NCBI GenBank assembly: GCA_964423205.1
Contig: CAYRDX010000008.1
Span: 1 to 64,000, forward strand
DNA length: 64,000 nt
Source of the DNA: UBA6168 sp964423205
GTDB taxonomy: Bacteria > Bacteroidota > Bacteroidia > Chitinophagales > Saprospiraceae
Reading direction: 5' to 3'
Below are positions 1 to 9,300 of the stretch, in pieces; the stretch's first letter is position 1; each line of letters starts with the position of its first letter. The notes under the pieces were generated by a model. That model saw only the letters and a list, made by a program, of their open reading frames with translations, ran no database searches and was not told the origin of the DNA. The translations under genes were made by a program, and so were the position numbers.

Positions 1-200
1 GTGAAAATCCGTCCCAAATCAATTTAGAAAAAATCCATAGTGAGAATTGCTGATTTGAACGAAAAACAGTAGCAGACACACTAATAAACTAAATTCATCC
101 TCCTCGCTGCTGCCAGAGATCCACGGCACTTCTGCGACTGACAATTAAATCCTGGTTTCGCCTTATCAATTATCCCATTACCGGCAAAAGTGAAGCTATT

Positions 201-244
201 AAAACCAAACAGGCGATGGACACTAAGTGCCCATCGCTTGTTTT
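201..244 (-). terminator. Probable intrinsic terminator of adk
   Basis: A 13-bp stem (207-219 pairing with 231-243, one wobble) lies about 25 bases past the adk stop. Read on the minus strand, the hairpin is followed by a short T-rich run. Nothing else convincing was found in bases 1-265. A 74-codon frame there resembles nothing and looks non-coding. Confidence 0.6.
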
Positions 245-265
245 GATAATGAGAGATCATAGTAC

Positions 266-853
266 TTACACAACCGGTTCGTGTAAAGAATCGATCACAT
301 AGCAAATTCGGTTGAAAATATCTTCAATTACACCATTGCCTGCTATATAGTGCGCCTTCTTGGCCTTATCATAGTAGTCGAAAACCGGAGCAGTCGAGCT
401 GTTGTACACATCAATTCTTTTCCTGATGATGCTGACATCATTGTCGTCAGAACGCCCTGAGTCTTTTCCTCTTCCGAGAATGCGTTTTATAATTTCATCA
501 TCGGTAACTTCCAGGGCGATCAGTGCTGATACCGGATGCCCCAGTTTATTCATTAACTCGTCGAGCGCCTCCGCCTGAGCAATCGTACGCGGAAAACCGT
601 CGAAAATGATACCTCTTACATCAGGGTTCTGTTTCACTTTGTTTTGCAGCATTTCAATGGTAACCTCGTCGGGGACCAGGCTGCCTTTATCCATGTAACT
701 TTTCGCCTTCAGACCAAGTGGTGTCTGGTTTCCTATTTCGGAGCGAAACAGGTCGCCGGTGGAAACATGAAGAAAGCCATACTTCTCGACCAGTTTGGCG
801 GCCTGTGTGCCTTTTCCTGAACCTGGAGGTCCAAATATGATCAGATTAATCAT
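266..853 (-). CDS. adk: Adenylate kinase
   Basis: Cytoplasmic enzyme that interconverts ATP + AMP and 2 ADP. The 195-residue protein opens with the nucleotide-binding P-loop GPPGSGKGT at residues 8-16. The AMP-binding segment (STGDLFR) and the DGFPRT motif follow. The LID region (GRGKDSGRSDDND) is short, as in the short-form adenylate kinases usual in Bacteroidota. The frame is open for another 25 codons upstream, but that stretch has no homology-like character. The ATG at 851-853 places the P-loop where the family has it, so it is taken as the start. The gene stands alone with a hairpin terminator downstream. The identification is secure from the motifs. Confidence 0.97.
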   Translation of the reverse strand: MINLIIFGPPGSGKGTQAAKLVEKYGFLHVSTGDLFRSEIGNQTPLGLKAKSYMDKGSLVPDEVTIEMLQNKVKQNPDVRGIIFDGFPRTIAQAEALDELMNKLGHPVSALIALEVTDDEIIKRILGRGKDSGRSDDNDVSIIRKRIDVYNSSTAPVFDYYDKAKKAHYIAGNGVIEDIFNRICYVIDSLHEPVV

Positions 854-1020
854 GGTGTTAGTGTTATAGTTTAATTCTAGCTGAAACCTTGGCAGGACTG
901 TTAAGCATTTTTGCCAAGGGCTGGGCAAATAAAAGAATCCTGATAAAATCGAATTGCATAGGAATCCTTCCCTAAAAAATGATTTCTATCATCCCCACGG
1001 GATAAAAAAAGCAGATTGAA

Positions 1021-2550
1021 TCAACTCAAATCGAACTTAATACCCTGGGCAAGGGGAATTTGTGTGCTGTAATTGATAGTATTTGTCTGGCGCCTCATGT
1101 AGGCCTTCCACGCATCTGAACCACTTTCACGTCCTCCTCCGGTTTCTTTCTCACCACCGAAAGCGCCACCGATCTCAGCACCACTTGTTCCAATATTTAC
1201 GTTTGCAATTCCACAATCAGAACCTGTAGTGGAAAGGAATTTCTCAGCTTCTCTCAGGTCATTGGTCATGATGGCAGAGGAAAGGCCCTGTGGGACGCCG
1301 TTTTGTATGGCTATTGCTTCATCCAGTTCGCGGTATTTCAGAAGGTAAAGTATGGGTGCAAAAGTCTCATATTGCACCACCGGCGTTTCGGGAGTTACCT
1401 CTGCAACACAGGGTTTGACGTAACATCCACTTTCGTATCCATCACCTTCCAAAACTCCACCTTCTACCAGGAATTTCCCACCCTGCTCCTTGATTTTTGA
1501 CAAGGCGGACAAGTAAGTTTCAACAGCTTGTTTGTCGATAAGGGGGCCCACATGGTTATGTGCATCCAAAGGGTTGCCGATTCTGATCTGCCGGTAGGCG
1601 GCAGCAAGTTTAGATTTCACTTCCTCAAAAATGCTCTCCTGAATGATGAGCCTCCGCGTAGATGTGCAACGCTGTCCGCAGGTTCCAACTGCACCGAACA
1701 GTGCTCCGGTGAGCACCAGGTTCAGGTCGGCGCTGGGTGTGACGATGATGGCGTTGTTGCCGCCGAGTTCCAGCAATGAACGCCCGAGGCGGGCAGCAAC
1801 TGTTTGCCCAACGGTTTTTCCCATACGGGTACTTCCCGTAGCCGAAACGAGTGGCACCCTTTTATCTTTTGTCATAAATTCCCCGACCTTGTAGTCGCCA
1901 TTGATGATATTGACAACACCTTCCGGCACCTCATTGGCGACCAATACTTTTTTAAAAATATTCTGGCAGGCCACACCGCAGAGGGGTGCTTTTTCGGAAG
2001 GCTTCCATATACACACATCGCCACAAACCAGGGCTATCATGGCATTCCAGGACCAAACGGCCACCGGAAAATTAAAGGCACTGATGATGCCGACGATTCC
2101 AAGCGGGTGCCATTGCTCGTACATCCTGTGGTGAGGCCTTTCGGAATGCATGCTCAATCCGTATAGTTGGCGGCTGAGTCCTACGGCAAAATCGCAGATG
2201 TCAATCATTTCCTGTACTTCACCCCAACCTTCCTGCAGGCTTTTGCCCATCTCATAACTGACGAGCCTGCCCAAACCGTCTTTATGCTTGCGCAATTCTT
2301 CACCATACTGCCTCACGATTTCACCACGTGCGGGTGCGGGCATTTCTCTCCAAACCAGGAATGCTTTTTCGGCTTCCCGGACGATAGCCTCGTATTGCTC
2401 ATGACTTGTCTGGCTGACACTGCCGATGAGTGAGCCATCGACCGGCGAATAGGAGTGGATGTATTTTCTGCTCTTTAATTCCCGGAGTCCGCTGCTGGTT
2501 CCGGCGTTGTGTTTTTTTATGCCTAATTTTTTTAGAAAATCCTGGTTCAT
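1021..2550 (-). CDS. ALDH7-type aldehyde dehydrogenase (probable alpha-aminoadipic semialdehyde dehydrogenase)
   Basis: A 509-residue NAD(P)-dependent aldehyde dehydrogenase of the ALDH7/antiquitin group, which oxidises alpha-aminoadipic semialdehyde in lysine breakdown. The general-base glutamate is E261 (LLELGGNN) and the nucleophile is C295 (GQRCTSTRR). The Rossmann segment (SAFNFPVAVWSWN) and the C-terminal NVNIGTSGAEIGGAFGGEK signature match ALDH7 closely, and the length equals that of ALDH7 enzymes. The frame extends to 2628, but a TAnnTTTG box at 2588-2595 lies inside that extension, so the ATG at 2548-2550 is preferred. No other lysine-catabolic gene is nearby, so the substrate is inferred from family membership alone. 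Confidence 0.93.
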   Translation of the reverse strand: MNQDFLKKLGIKKHNAGTSSGLRELKSRKYIHSYSPVDGSLIGSVSQTSHEQYEAIVREAEKAFLVWREMPAPARGEIVRQYGEELRKHKDGLGRLVSYEMGKSLQEGWGEVQEMIDICDFAVGLSRQLYGLSMHSERPHHRMYEQWHPLGIVGIISAFNFPVAVWSWNAMIALVCGDVCIWKPSEKAPLCGVACQNIFKKVLVANEVPEGVVNIINGDYKVGEFMTKDKRVPLVSATGSTRMGKTVGQTVAARLGRSLLELGGNNAIIVTPSADLNLVLTGALFGAVGTCGQRCTSTRRLIIQESIFEEVKSKLAAAYRQIRIGNPLDAHNHVGPLIDKQAVETYLSALSKIKEQGGKFLVEGGVLEGDGYESGCYVKPCVAEVTPETPVVQYETFAPILYLLKYRELDEAIAIQNGVPQGLSSAIMTNDLREAEKFLSTTGSDCGIANVNIGTSGAEIGGAFGGEKETGGGRESGSDAWKAYMRRQTNTINYSTQIPLAQGIKFDLS

Positions 2551-2587
2551 CAAGTCAGTAATTGAATGGTTTATCAATGAAAGTTGG

Positions 2588-2595
2588 CAAAGATA
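2588..2595 (-). promoter_or_regulatory. Bacteroidota -7 box upstream of the aldehyde dehydrogenase
   Basis: On the minus strand this reads TATCTTTG, an exact match to the Bacteroidota primary-sigma -7 consensus TAnnTTTG. It lies 37 bases before the ATG at 2550. No TTG at the ideal -33 distance is clear. The nearest TTTTG is slightly too close. Confidence 0.45.
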
Positions 2596-2695
2596 AACAG
2601 ATGCAGGTGCAAAATGGAGCTCAACCACAGACTCTGCCCTGTTAACTGATGCTTGTCGAAAATATCGATTGGGGAAAAAGAAAGGTGAAAAGCGC

Positions 2696-3226
2696 TTATC
2701 TGACGCCGAATTCCATGTCGAGGCGGATGGAAAATGTTTTGGTTGGAAACCCTCGAAGCCTTTCCAGTTTTACCTGAATATTGATTTTTTCATTGTACAG
2801 GAGGTCTTTAACATCCTTGATGTTGCTCGGCACCAGACTCAAATCCATTCCCGGCTTGAATGGCACAGGGTCTCTGTAAAATATCTCCTTGCCGCAGTTT
2901 TCGGTGTTTACACCCAAGGGGCAGATTCTGACTGAAACGACATCTATGAAATCGAGATCTGCCTCGCCAAAAACAACACTCAACGTAGCCCTGTTGGGGC
3001 GGATGCTTTTAACTCCACTGGTATCGAGGCCATGTCCGGCCAAGGCGATCATGGTGTTGGTGCGAATCTCTCTAATTGGAATGTAGTAGGTAAAAGGTGG
3101 TTGAAAAGTGGGGTCAACCTGAAAACTCAAATTGGGAATGGAAAAGGTGAAAAGGGCCGGGTCTGATTTTTCGCAGGAAAATATCAGAAAGCTGAGCAGA
3201 GCTAAAATTGAAATCTTTTTAATCAT
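2696..3226 (-). CDS. Putative lipoprotein of unknown function
   Basis: A 176-residue protein that I do not recognise. It begins with a typical lipoprotein signal: MIKK, a hydrophobic run, and a lipobox ending in Cys18 (FLIFSC), followed by EKSD. Processing by signal peptidase II and anchoring in the envelope are expected. The mature part is rich in beta-strand-like segments and contains two further cysteines (around VRICPLG and ENCGKE) that could form a disulfide. It is transcribed divergently from the GCS2/CBS gene and runs tail-to-head ahead of the aldehyde dehydrogenase, with about 145 bases between them. Function cannot be inferred from the context. Confidence 0.75.
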   Translation of the reverse strand: MIKKISILALLSFLIFSCEKSDPALFTFSIPNLSFQVDPTFQPPFTYYIPIREIRTNTMIALAGHGLDTSGVKSIRPNRATLSVVFGEADLDFIDVVSVRICPLGVNTENCGKEIFYRDPVPFKPGMDLSLVPSNIKDVKDLLYNEKINIQVKLERLRGFPTKTFSIRLDMEFGVR

Positions 3227-3371
3227 CAGAGTATTATTTCTCAGGGTTTTGTTTTTGCGAAGTAAAAATTTTCTGACAATTTAATTTCACAAATTTGAAC
3301 AATGCGTTTCTTTTGCTACAAACACTTAAATTGCCAACCGAGTTTGTTTACAAAGCTCCAAAATCATTTCC

Positions 3372-5303
3372 ATGGGCGAAGCAAAAGTATCTATAGCTAA
3401 AGATCAAAAAGTCATGCAGCAATTCGTGCGCAATTTGCTGAATGATGTCAGGTCTTTGGACTACATGATTGAAAACGACCTTTTTGAAACGGACATTGTG
3501 CGTATAGGCGCCGAACAGGAGATGTGCCTCGTTGACACCCGGAATTTCAAACCTGCAAAAATCAATATGCAGGTGATAGATAAAATGCCGGACTCCCCCT
3601 GGCTCGATACGGAACTGGCGCAGTTCAATCTGGAAACCAACATGACACCTCAGGAATTCACCGGTGATGCTCTCTGGCAATTGGAGCAGGAGAACCTGCT
3701 GTATCTTGGGAAAATCCGCAGCATTCTGAAAGAGTTTGATGCCGATGTAGTCCTGACGGGGATCCTGCCAACGCTTTTGAAGTCGGATCTGGACCTGGAA
3801 AACCTCACTCCCAAACCCCGCTACAAAGCTTTGATGGATGCCCTGCACAGCCAGTTGATTGGGTCAACCTTTGAATTGAACCTCAACGGAATTGATGAAC
3901 TCAATGTAAAACACGATTCTCCACTACTGGAAGCCTGCAACACCAGTTATCAGGTGCATTTGCAGGTTGGCCCGCGCGAATTTGCCTGTCTGTACAATAT
4001 TGCCCAGACTTTGGCTGCCCCGGTGATGGCGATTGCAGCAAATTCACCACTTGTTTTTGGAAAGCGATTATGGCATGAAACGCGAATAGCCCTTTTCCAG
4101 CAGTCTTTGGATACGAGGTCATCGCACGACCACCTGAGGGAGAGATGTCCCAGGGTTAATTTTGGAAGCGACTGGTTGAAAGAGTCGATCCTCGAAATTT
4201 ATAAGGAGGATATTACCCGTTTCAGAATTTTGATGACTGCCGATGAAACAGAAGATTCATTTGACAAATTGATGAAGGGAATGGTGCCCAAGCTGAAAGC
4301 ACTGCAAGTTCATAACTCGACAGTCTATCGCTGGAACCGGCCATGTTATGGTATCAGCGAAAATGGCAAGCCACATCTCCGAATAGAGAACCGGGTATTG
4401 CCAGCCGGACCAACGGTATTGGATGAAATAGCCAATGCAGCATTTTGGCTGGGTGCTATGGTTGGTATGAAATCCCATTGCGAGGATGTAAAGAAGAAAC
4501 TTTCCTGGGCTGACGTCAGGGATAATTTTGTTAAGGCGGCACAGTTCGGAATCGACTCAAAGTTTAACTGGTTTGGTGATTCCAAGATCTCCGTAGTTGA
4601 CTTGGTTTTCAATGAGTTATTGCCTTTTGCAAGAACAGGTCTTAAGGAACAGAAAATAAGAGATGAAGATATAGACCGGTACCTTGGTGTAATTGAGGAA
4701 CGTGCCAAGAGGCACACCAATGGTGCCAGATGGCAACTCAGGGCATTTACCAAACTTAAAGATTCCATCACCACCGATGAAGCTGCTGCAGTGGTTACGG
4801 CTTTTATGGTTAAGAATCTGGAAAATGAAATACCGGTCCACCTTTGGGAACTGCCTGAGGCGGCTGAATTGGAAAGTTATGTTCCCACGCGATTAAGGGT
4901 GGAGGAGTTTATGACTACGGATCTTTTTACGGCCCAAAAAGATGACCTGGTGGACCTCGTAGCTGAAATGATGAACTGGCAGAAATTGCGCTACATGCCT
5001 GTGGAAGATTCCAAGGGTAATCTTACCGGATTGATTACCTCCCGTTTGTTGCTGCGGCATTATTCAAAGCAAATAAAGAAGGAAAAGGAAGGTCCCGTGA
5101 CAGTCAAGGATGTCATGATTCAAAAACCTCTGACAGTATCACCCAAGACTCCCATCCTGGAGGCCATGCGTGTGATGCGTGACCGGAAAATCGGCTGTCT
5201 TCCGGTGGTCAAAGGTGTAGATAATGAACTGATTGGAATTATAACCGAAATGGATTTCCTGAGAGTTACTTCCCGATTGATGGAAAGGCTGGATGCAAAA
5301 TGA
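3372..5303 (+). CDS. Glutamate-cysteine-ligase-like (GCS2 family) protein with C-terminal CBS pair
   Basis: A 643-residue two-part protein. Residues about 35-440 resemble the carboxylate-amine ligase/glutamate-cysteine ligase type 2 fold: an early IGAEQEMCLVD strand with the acidic metal-binding residues, later NLETNMTPQEF, SYQVHLQVG, and HLRIENRVLPAGPT. Residues about 505-640 hold two CBS motifs (VEEFMTTDLFTAQ... and VKDVMIQKPLTVSP...), which usually bind adenine nucleotides and regulate the attached enzyme. The protein could be an energy-gated gamma-glutamyl ligase, but whether it makes gamma-glutamylcysteine is unknown. No glutathione synthetase gene is in view. The start ATG follows a short divergent region shared with the lipoprotein gene. 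The convergent fabI lies 63 bases downstream, with a hairpin between the two. Confidence 0.85.
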   Translation: MGEAKVSIAKDQKVMQQFVRNLLNDVRSLDYMIENDLFETDIVRIGAEQEMCLVDTRNFKPAKINMQVIDKMPDSPWLDTELAQFNLETNMTPQEFTGDALWQLEQENLLYLGKIRSILKEFDADVVLTGILPTLLKSDLDLENLTPKPRYKALMDALHSQLIGSTFELNLNGIDELNVKHDSPLLEACNTSYQVHLQVGPREFACLYNIAQTLAAPVMAIAANSPLVFGKRLWHETRIALFQQSLDTRSSHDHLRERCPRVNFGSDWLKESILEIYKEDITRFRILMTADETEDSFDKLMKGMVPKLKALQVHNSTVYRWNRPCYGISENGKPHLRIENRVLPAGPTVLDEIANAAFWLGAMVGMKSHCEDVKKKLSWADVRDNFVKAAQFGIDSKFNWFGDSKISVVDLVFNELLPFARTGLKEQKIRDEDIDRYLGVIEERAKRHTNGARWQLRAFTKLKDSITTDEAAAVVTAFMVKNLENEIPVHLWELPEAAELESYVPTRLRVEEFMTTDLFTAQKDDLVDLVAEMMNWQKLRYMPVEDSKGNLTGLITSRLLLRHYSKQIKKEKEGPVTVKDVMIQKPLTVSPKTPILEAMRVMRDRKIGCLPVVKGVDNELIGIITEMDFLRVTSRLMERLDAK

Positions 5304-5306
5304 CAA

Positions 5307-5360
5307 GAAGCGATTCAGGCCCTGTCACTACAATTTAACCATACTGACCTGAATCGCTTC
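5307..5360. terminator. Inverted repeat between convergent genes (possible bidirectional terminator)
   Basis: A perfect 13-bp inverted repeat (5307-5319 with 5348-5360) separated by 28 bases lies exactly between the ends of the GCS2/CBS gene and fabI. The flanks are A/T-rich on both sides, but no long T-run is present. Confidence 0.45.
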
Positions 5361-5366
5361 AAAAAT

Positions 5367-6170
5367 TTATAAGCCAAGAACGGCCGGATTCATACCCATA
5401 GTTGAAAAACCTCCGTCATGATAGAGGTTCTGCATGGTAATCATCTTTGACAAATCAGAGAATAAAAACACACAGTAGTTGGCGCAGGCTTCGGCAGAGG
5501 CATTGCCAAGCGGCGACATTTTATCGGCATACTCAAAGAATTCCTGAAACCCTTTCACACCCGAACCTGCTGTGGTCATAGTTGGTGATTGAGAAATGGT
5601 ATTTACCCTCACCTTCTTTTTGGTTCCGTAGTGATACCCAAAGCTTCTGGCAAAACTTTCCAGCAATGCTTTTGATTCAGCCATTTCGTTGTAGTCGGGG
5701 AATACCCTCTGAGCAGCTATATAAGTGAGCCCTACAATACTTCCCCAATCTTTCATGGCATCCTGCTTCATGAGTGTCTGCATAACCCGGTGAAAAGAAA
5801 TAGCACTGATATCAAAGGTTGTTTTCATCCAATCGTAATTCAGATCGGTGTATTCCTTTTTCTTGCGCACATTCAATGACATGCCTATAGAATGGAGAAC
5901 AAAATCAATACCGCCGCCAAAATGTTCTGTTGAGGACTTAAACAGGTTTTCGAGATCTTCCATCGAAGTTGCATCGGCTGGAATCACAGGAGCATTCAGA
6001 CTTTCAGAGAGTTTGTTGATTGCTCCAAAGCGCATAGCAACGGGTGCATTGGTCAACACCAACTTTGCTCCTTCCTCAGCGCATCGCTCTGCCACCTTCC
6101 ACGCAATTGATTGTTCGTCGAGTGCGCCGAAAATGACGCCGGTTTTGCCTTGCAATAAGTTGTTTGCCAT
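5367..6170 (-). CDS. fabI: Enoyl-[acyl-carrier-protein] reductase (NADH)
   Basis: A 267-residue short-chain dehydrogenase of the FabI type that performs the last reduction in each round of type II fatty-acid elongation in the cytoplasm. The FabI-specific catalytic spacing Tyr-x9-Tyr-x6-Lys is present as Y150, Y160 and K167. The N-terminal cofactor segment (GKTGVIFGALDEQSIAW) is the FabI version of the Rossmann motif, and the SQSPTMTTAGSGV segment corresponds to the substrate-binding loop. Length agrees with E. coli FabI (262 aa). It is a single gene, convergent with the GCS2/CBS gene. Upstream on the minus strand, an A/T-rich leader holds a near-match to the -7 box at about 6226-6233. Confidence 0.96.
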   Translation of the reverse strand: MANNLLQGKTGVIFGALDEQSIAWKVAERCAEEGAKLVLTNAPVAMRFGAINKLSESLNAPVIPADATSMEDLENLFKSSTEHFGGGIDFVLHSIGMSLNVRKKKEYTDLNYDWMKTTFDISAISFHRVMQTLMKQDAMKDWGSIVGLTYIAAQRVFPDYNEMAESKALLESFARSFGYHYGTKKKVRVNTISQSPTMTTAGSGVKGFQEFFEYADKMSPLGNASAEACANYCVFLFSDLSKMITMQNLYHDGGFSTMGMNPAVLGL

Positions 6171-6365
6171 TTTTTTGTTTGATTGTTGAGTTAAGGATTG
6201 AGTTTTCTCTTTCGGTTTAGGGCCGTAAAATTAAAAATTGTCTTTAACTGGAGGTTATACTATGACAGGGATGGAGAAATTAAGACTAGTCCGTGAGACT
6301 AATGCCCTATCTTGATGACAGTAAAGATTGATGAGCTTATGAATTTCAGACCGGCAACCGCAAAT

Positions 6366-9300
6366 TTACCTTAGCAAGGTAATGTTTCCCTTCTTGAAGA
6401 ATTCATCACCACTGTAGCAGGTAACCTTCAGGTAATATCCATAAACATCGGGAGACAGGGGTTGCCCTTTGAAAGTGCCATCCCAACCGGCAGCTTTATC
6501 CGTACTTTCATAAACCTTTTGCCCCCAGCGATTATACACTGCGAATTCCATTTTATCAATGATATGGCTTCTGACGTACAACACGTCATTTCTGCCATCA
6601 CCATTGGGGGTAAAAGCGTTGGGAATGAAAATATTAGATTCGACGCAGTCTGGATTAATAACGGCAACAGTAACCTTTCTCTCCAAAGTGCAATTTCCTT
6701 TGTCCGTTACAACCAGTGTATATGTCGTCGTCGCTGAAGGGGAGGCTTTGGGATTGTGAATGGATGGATTCGACAAACCACCCTGAGGTATCCAATTATA
6801 GGTATAGGTTGGGTCAAACTTTACCCCCAACTGAGAGAACTGTCCGGAGTTAAAGATGATGGTGTCCTTGCTCGAACTGATAGCTCCAATTGTCGGTTCG
6901 ATGTTGTAGAAAGCTACCCTTGTGCTGTCACTTGCTTTGCAACCAAACTGGTTGCTGACATTCATGGTGAACGTTGTATTCGAAGGAATATTCACAATAA
7001 TTATACTGCCATCACCCTGTACTTCCTGAATATACGCAGTTGGTGTCCACTGGAAATTCAGTTTCTGCCCGGGAGAATTATTGATCACGGAAATTCTCAG
7101 TGGTGCCTTTTCGCTGCAAAAATTATAAGCACTTGCCAAGGTTACATCTACTGGTGCAGATGTAATCTTTACCTGAGCCGTTTCTTTACATCCCAGGGTG
7201 TCACTGGCCATTACGTAATAAGTCTGGGTCGTGCCTGGCCTGACGGATATATTGGCAGTAGTTCCGATGGGATTGGAAAAATCAGCATTAGTGGCCCAGA
7301 CAAAGTTTTTGGCTATAGCAGAGCTAACCGAAGCATTGAGATTCAAATCGGTAGGTTTGCAGATTACTGAGTCTGTGGGCAATGTTTTTAACCCTATAGG
7401 ATCATTGACTCTCACCTGCACCGTTTGTACAAGCGAACACGTATCTGCTCCATTAAATCCGAGAATGGTGGCGACGTATTGCTGGTTCCTGGTTAAAGTA
7501 GCTACAGGATTAGGGCAATCATAACAACTCAAACCCACTTTGGGTGACCAACTGTATTGCAGATTGGTATTGCCGCCGGGATTGATCGGAGTTTGCACGC
7601 CCGGACAAATCGTTACAACGCCCCTGATTACAGGATCGAAAGTATAAGTGGTCAGATTGACTGTTTTAGTCTCTGTGCAACCCCATTGATTTCTGACTTT
7701 TGCTGAAAACAGTGCTGTGGTTCCCTGCAATGAGGATACAGAAGGACAGGACGTGTTCCCACCTGCAAGTATTTTTCCTCCATTGGACGCGGTCCACTCA
7801 AAGCTGAGCAAGTCACTGGCGTCTTTATTGGTTATGCAGATATTATAAGAAGGCTGCGGGCAGGTGTCGATGATGCCGTTGCCATCCACAGCGAGGTCGA
7901 GTTGGTAATTGTTAACCACTACAGTATCTGTTGCGGAACAATTGGAACTGTCTGTGGCTTTGACCAGATAGGTGTTTTTTGTAGCCGGGTTCACTGATAG
8001 GGAGCTTCCTGCTCCAAGAATACTGCCCTGAAGTGTAGTCCATTGCAAGGTTACGGGCACGTTTGCGGTAGCGCTAATGGATATGGGAGATCCGCAAGTG
8101 AAGGTGTCAACAGTTTCCGTTATATCGATTACAGGAGGCAAAACGACAGCCACATCAAAAGTTCGGGCACAAAAGCCATCGCCAAATCCTTTTGAGATGG
8201 TAACCTGGTAATTGGCTGATTTGGTCAATGTTACCACCGGGTTAGGAGAGGTAGCACCCGGTCTGAGCCCAGTGGATGGACTCCAATTGTAGCGCATTGT
8301 GATGTCTGCTCCAGGATTGAGTTGTGTTTCCACGCCAGGACATGCTTTTACTTCCGTAAAAACTGTCGGCTTGAAAAGAAAAGTTGTAATGGGCCTGGAC
8401 ACGGAAGCTGTACATCCGTATTGATTGGTCACCTGAAGAGTATAAGTTGCAGTTTGTCCCGGTTCCGGTGTTATGGCCGCGACACTCGATGCATTCAAGG
8501 GGGGAAATAGTCTATTTGCAGGCGTACTCTTCCAGGTGTATTGGAGCGTATGGTCTGGCACATCGTTTTTGGCTGCAAGAGTGATCTTTTCATCGGGGCA
8601 TTTTTGATTAGGGTCTGGAATAGATACTTTAACGGATTCATTGGCTACAAATACAAATTTCTCATCCTTGCAGCCGTATCTGTCAGTGCCAACCACCCTG
8701 AACCAGGTATCAACAGCTGGTGCTATAGGGAGCACAGGGTCTTTGCCTGCCAATCCACCCGGATTCGCCGTCCAGGTGAAAGCAGTTGGGTTGACATTGG
8801 AAATAGCCCTTAACTCAACCAAATCCCCACAGGTAAATGTATCCTGGCTTGTAAGAATTTGAATTTTAGGAGGGACAAAAACAGTAACAGTCTTAAAGAT
8901 GGTACAGGTATCCGGAGTAAAACTGGTAATCCGGACCTGGTATTGAGAGGTTAGTTTCGGTGAAATTTTGGGATTGGGCAAGGTAGAATTTGTCAGTCCG
9001 GGACCATTCCAGAGGTAAGCATACTTAGTATCTCCGGCAGGATTCATAGCCAAAGAGTCTCCCAAACACAATATCAACGTATCCGGAATGTTGACTTTGA
9101 TAAAATTCAGTTTCAGAGTTTCGGTTCTGGTTCCTGAACATCCGTTGGGGGTGCCGATGGTTAGGGAGATGGTAAATTCCTGACCGGCATATATTTTAAA
9201 AACAGGACTTGGAAGAGTAGAGCTAAGTCCGGTGCTTGTTTTCCAAAGCCAACTGTTCGTATTGTTCAAAAAGTTTACAGAGGTGTCATAAAATTTGACC

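Noticed and set aside
81..305. 74-codon minus-strand frame beyond the adk stop
   Set aside because: It covers the adk terminator hairpin, overlaps the adk 3' end and has no recognisable pattern.
3348..3848. 166-codon frame antisense to the GCS2/CBS gene
   Set aside because: It lies opposite strongly conserved GCS2 codons, and its translation has no family character, as expected for a codon-bias shadow.
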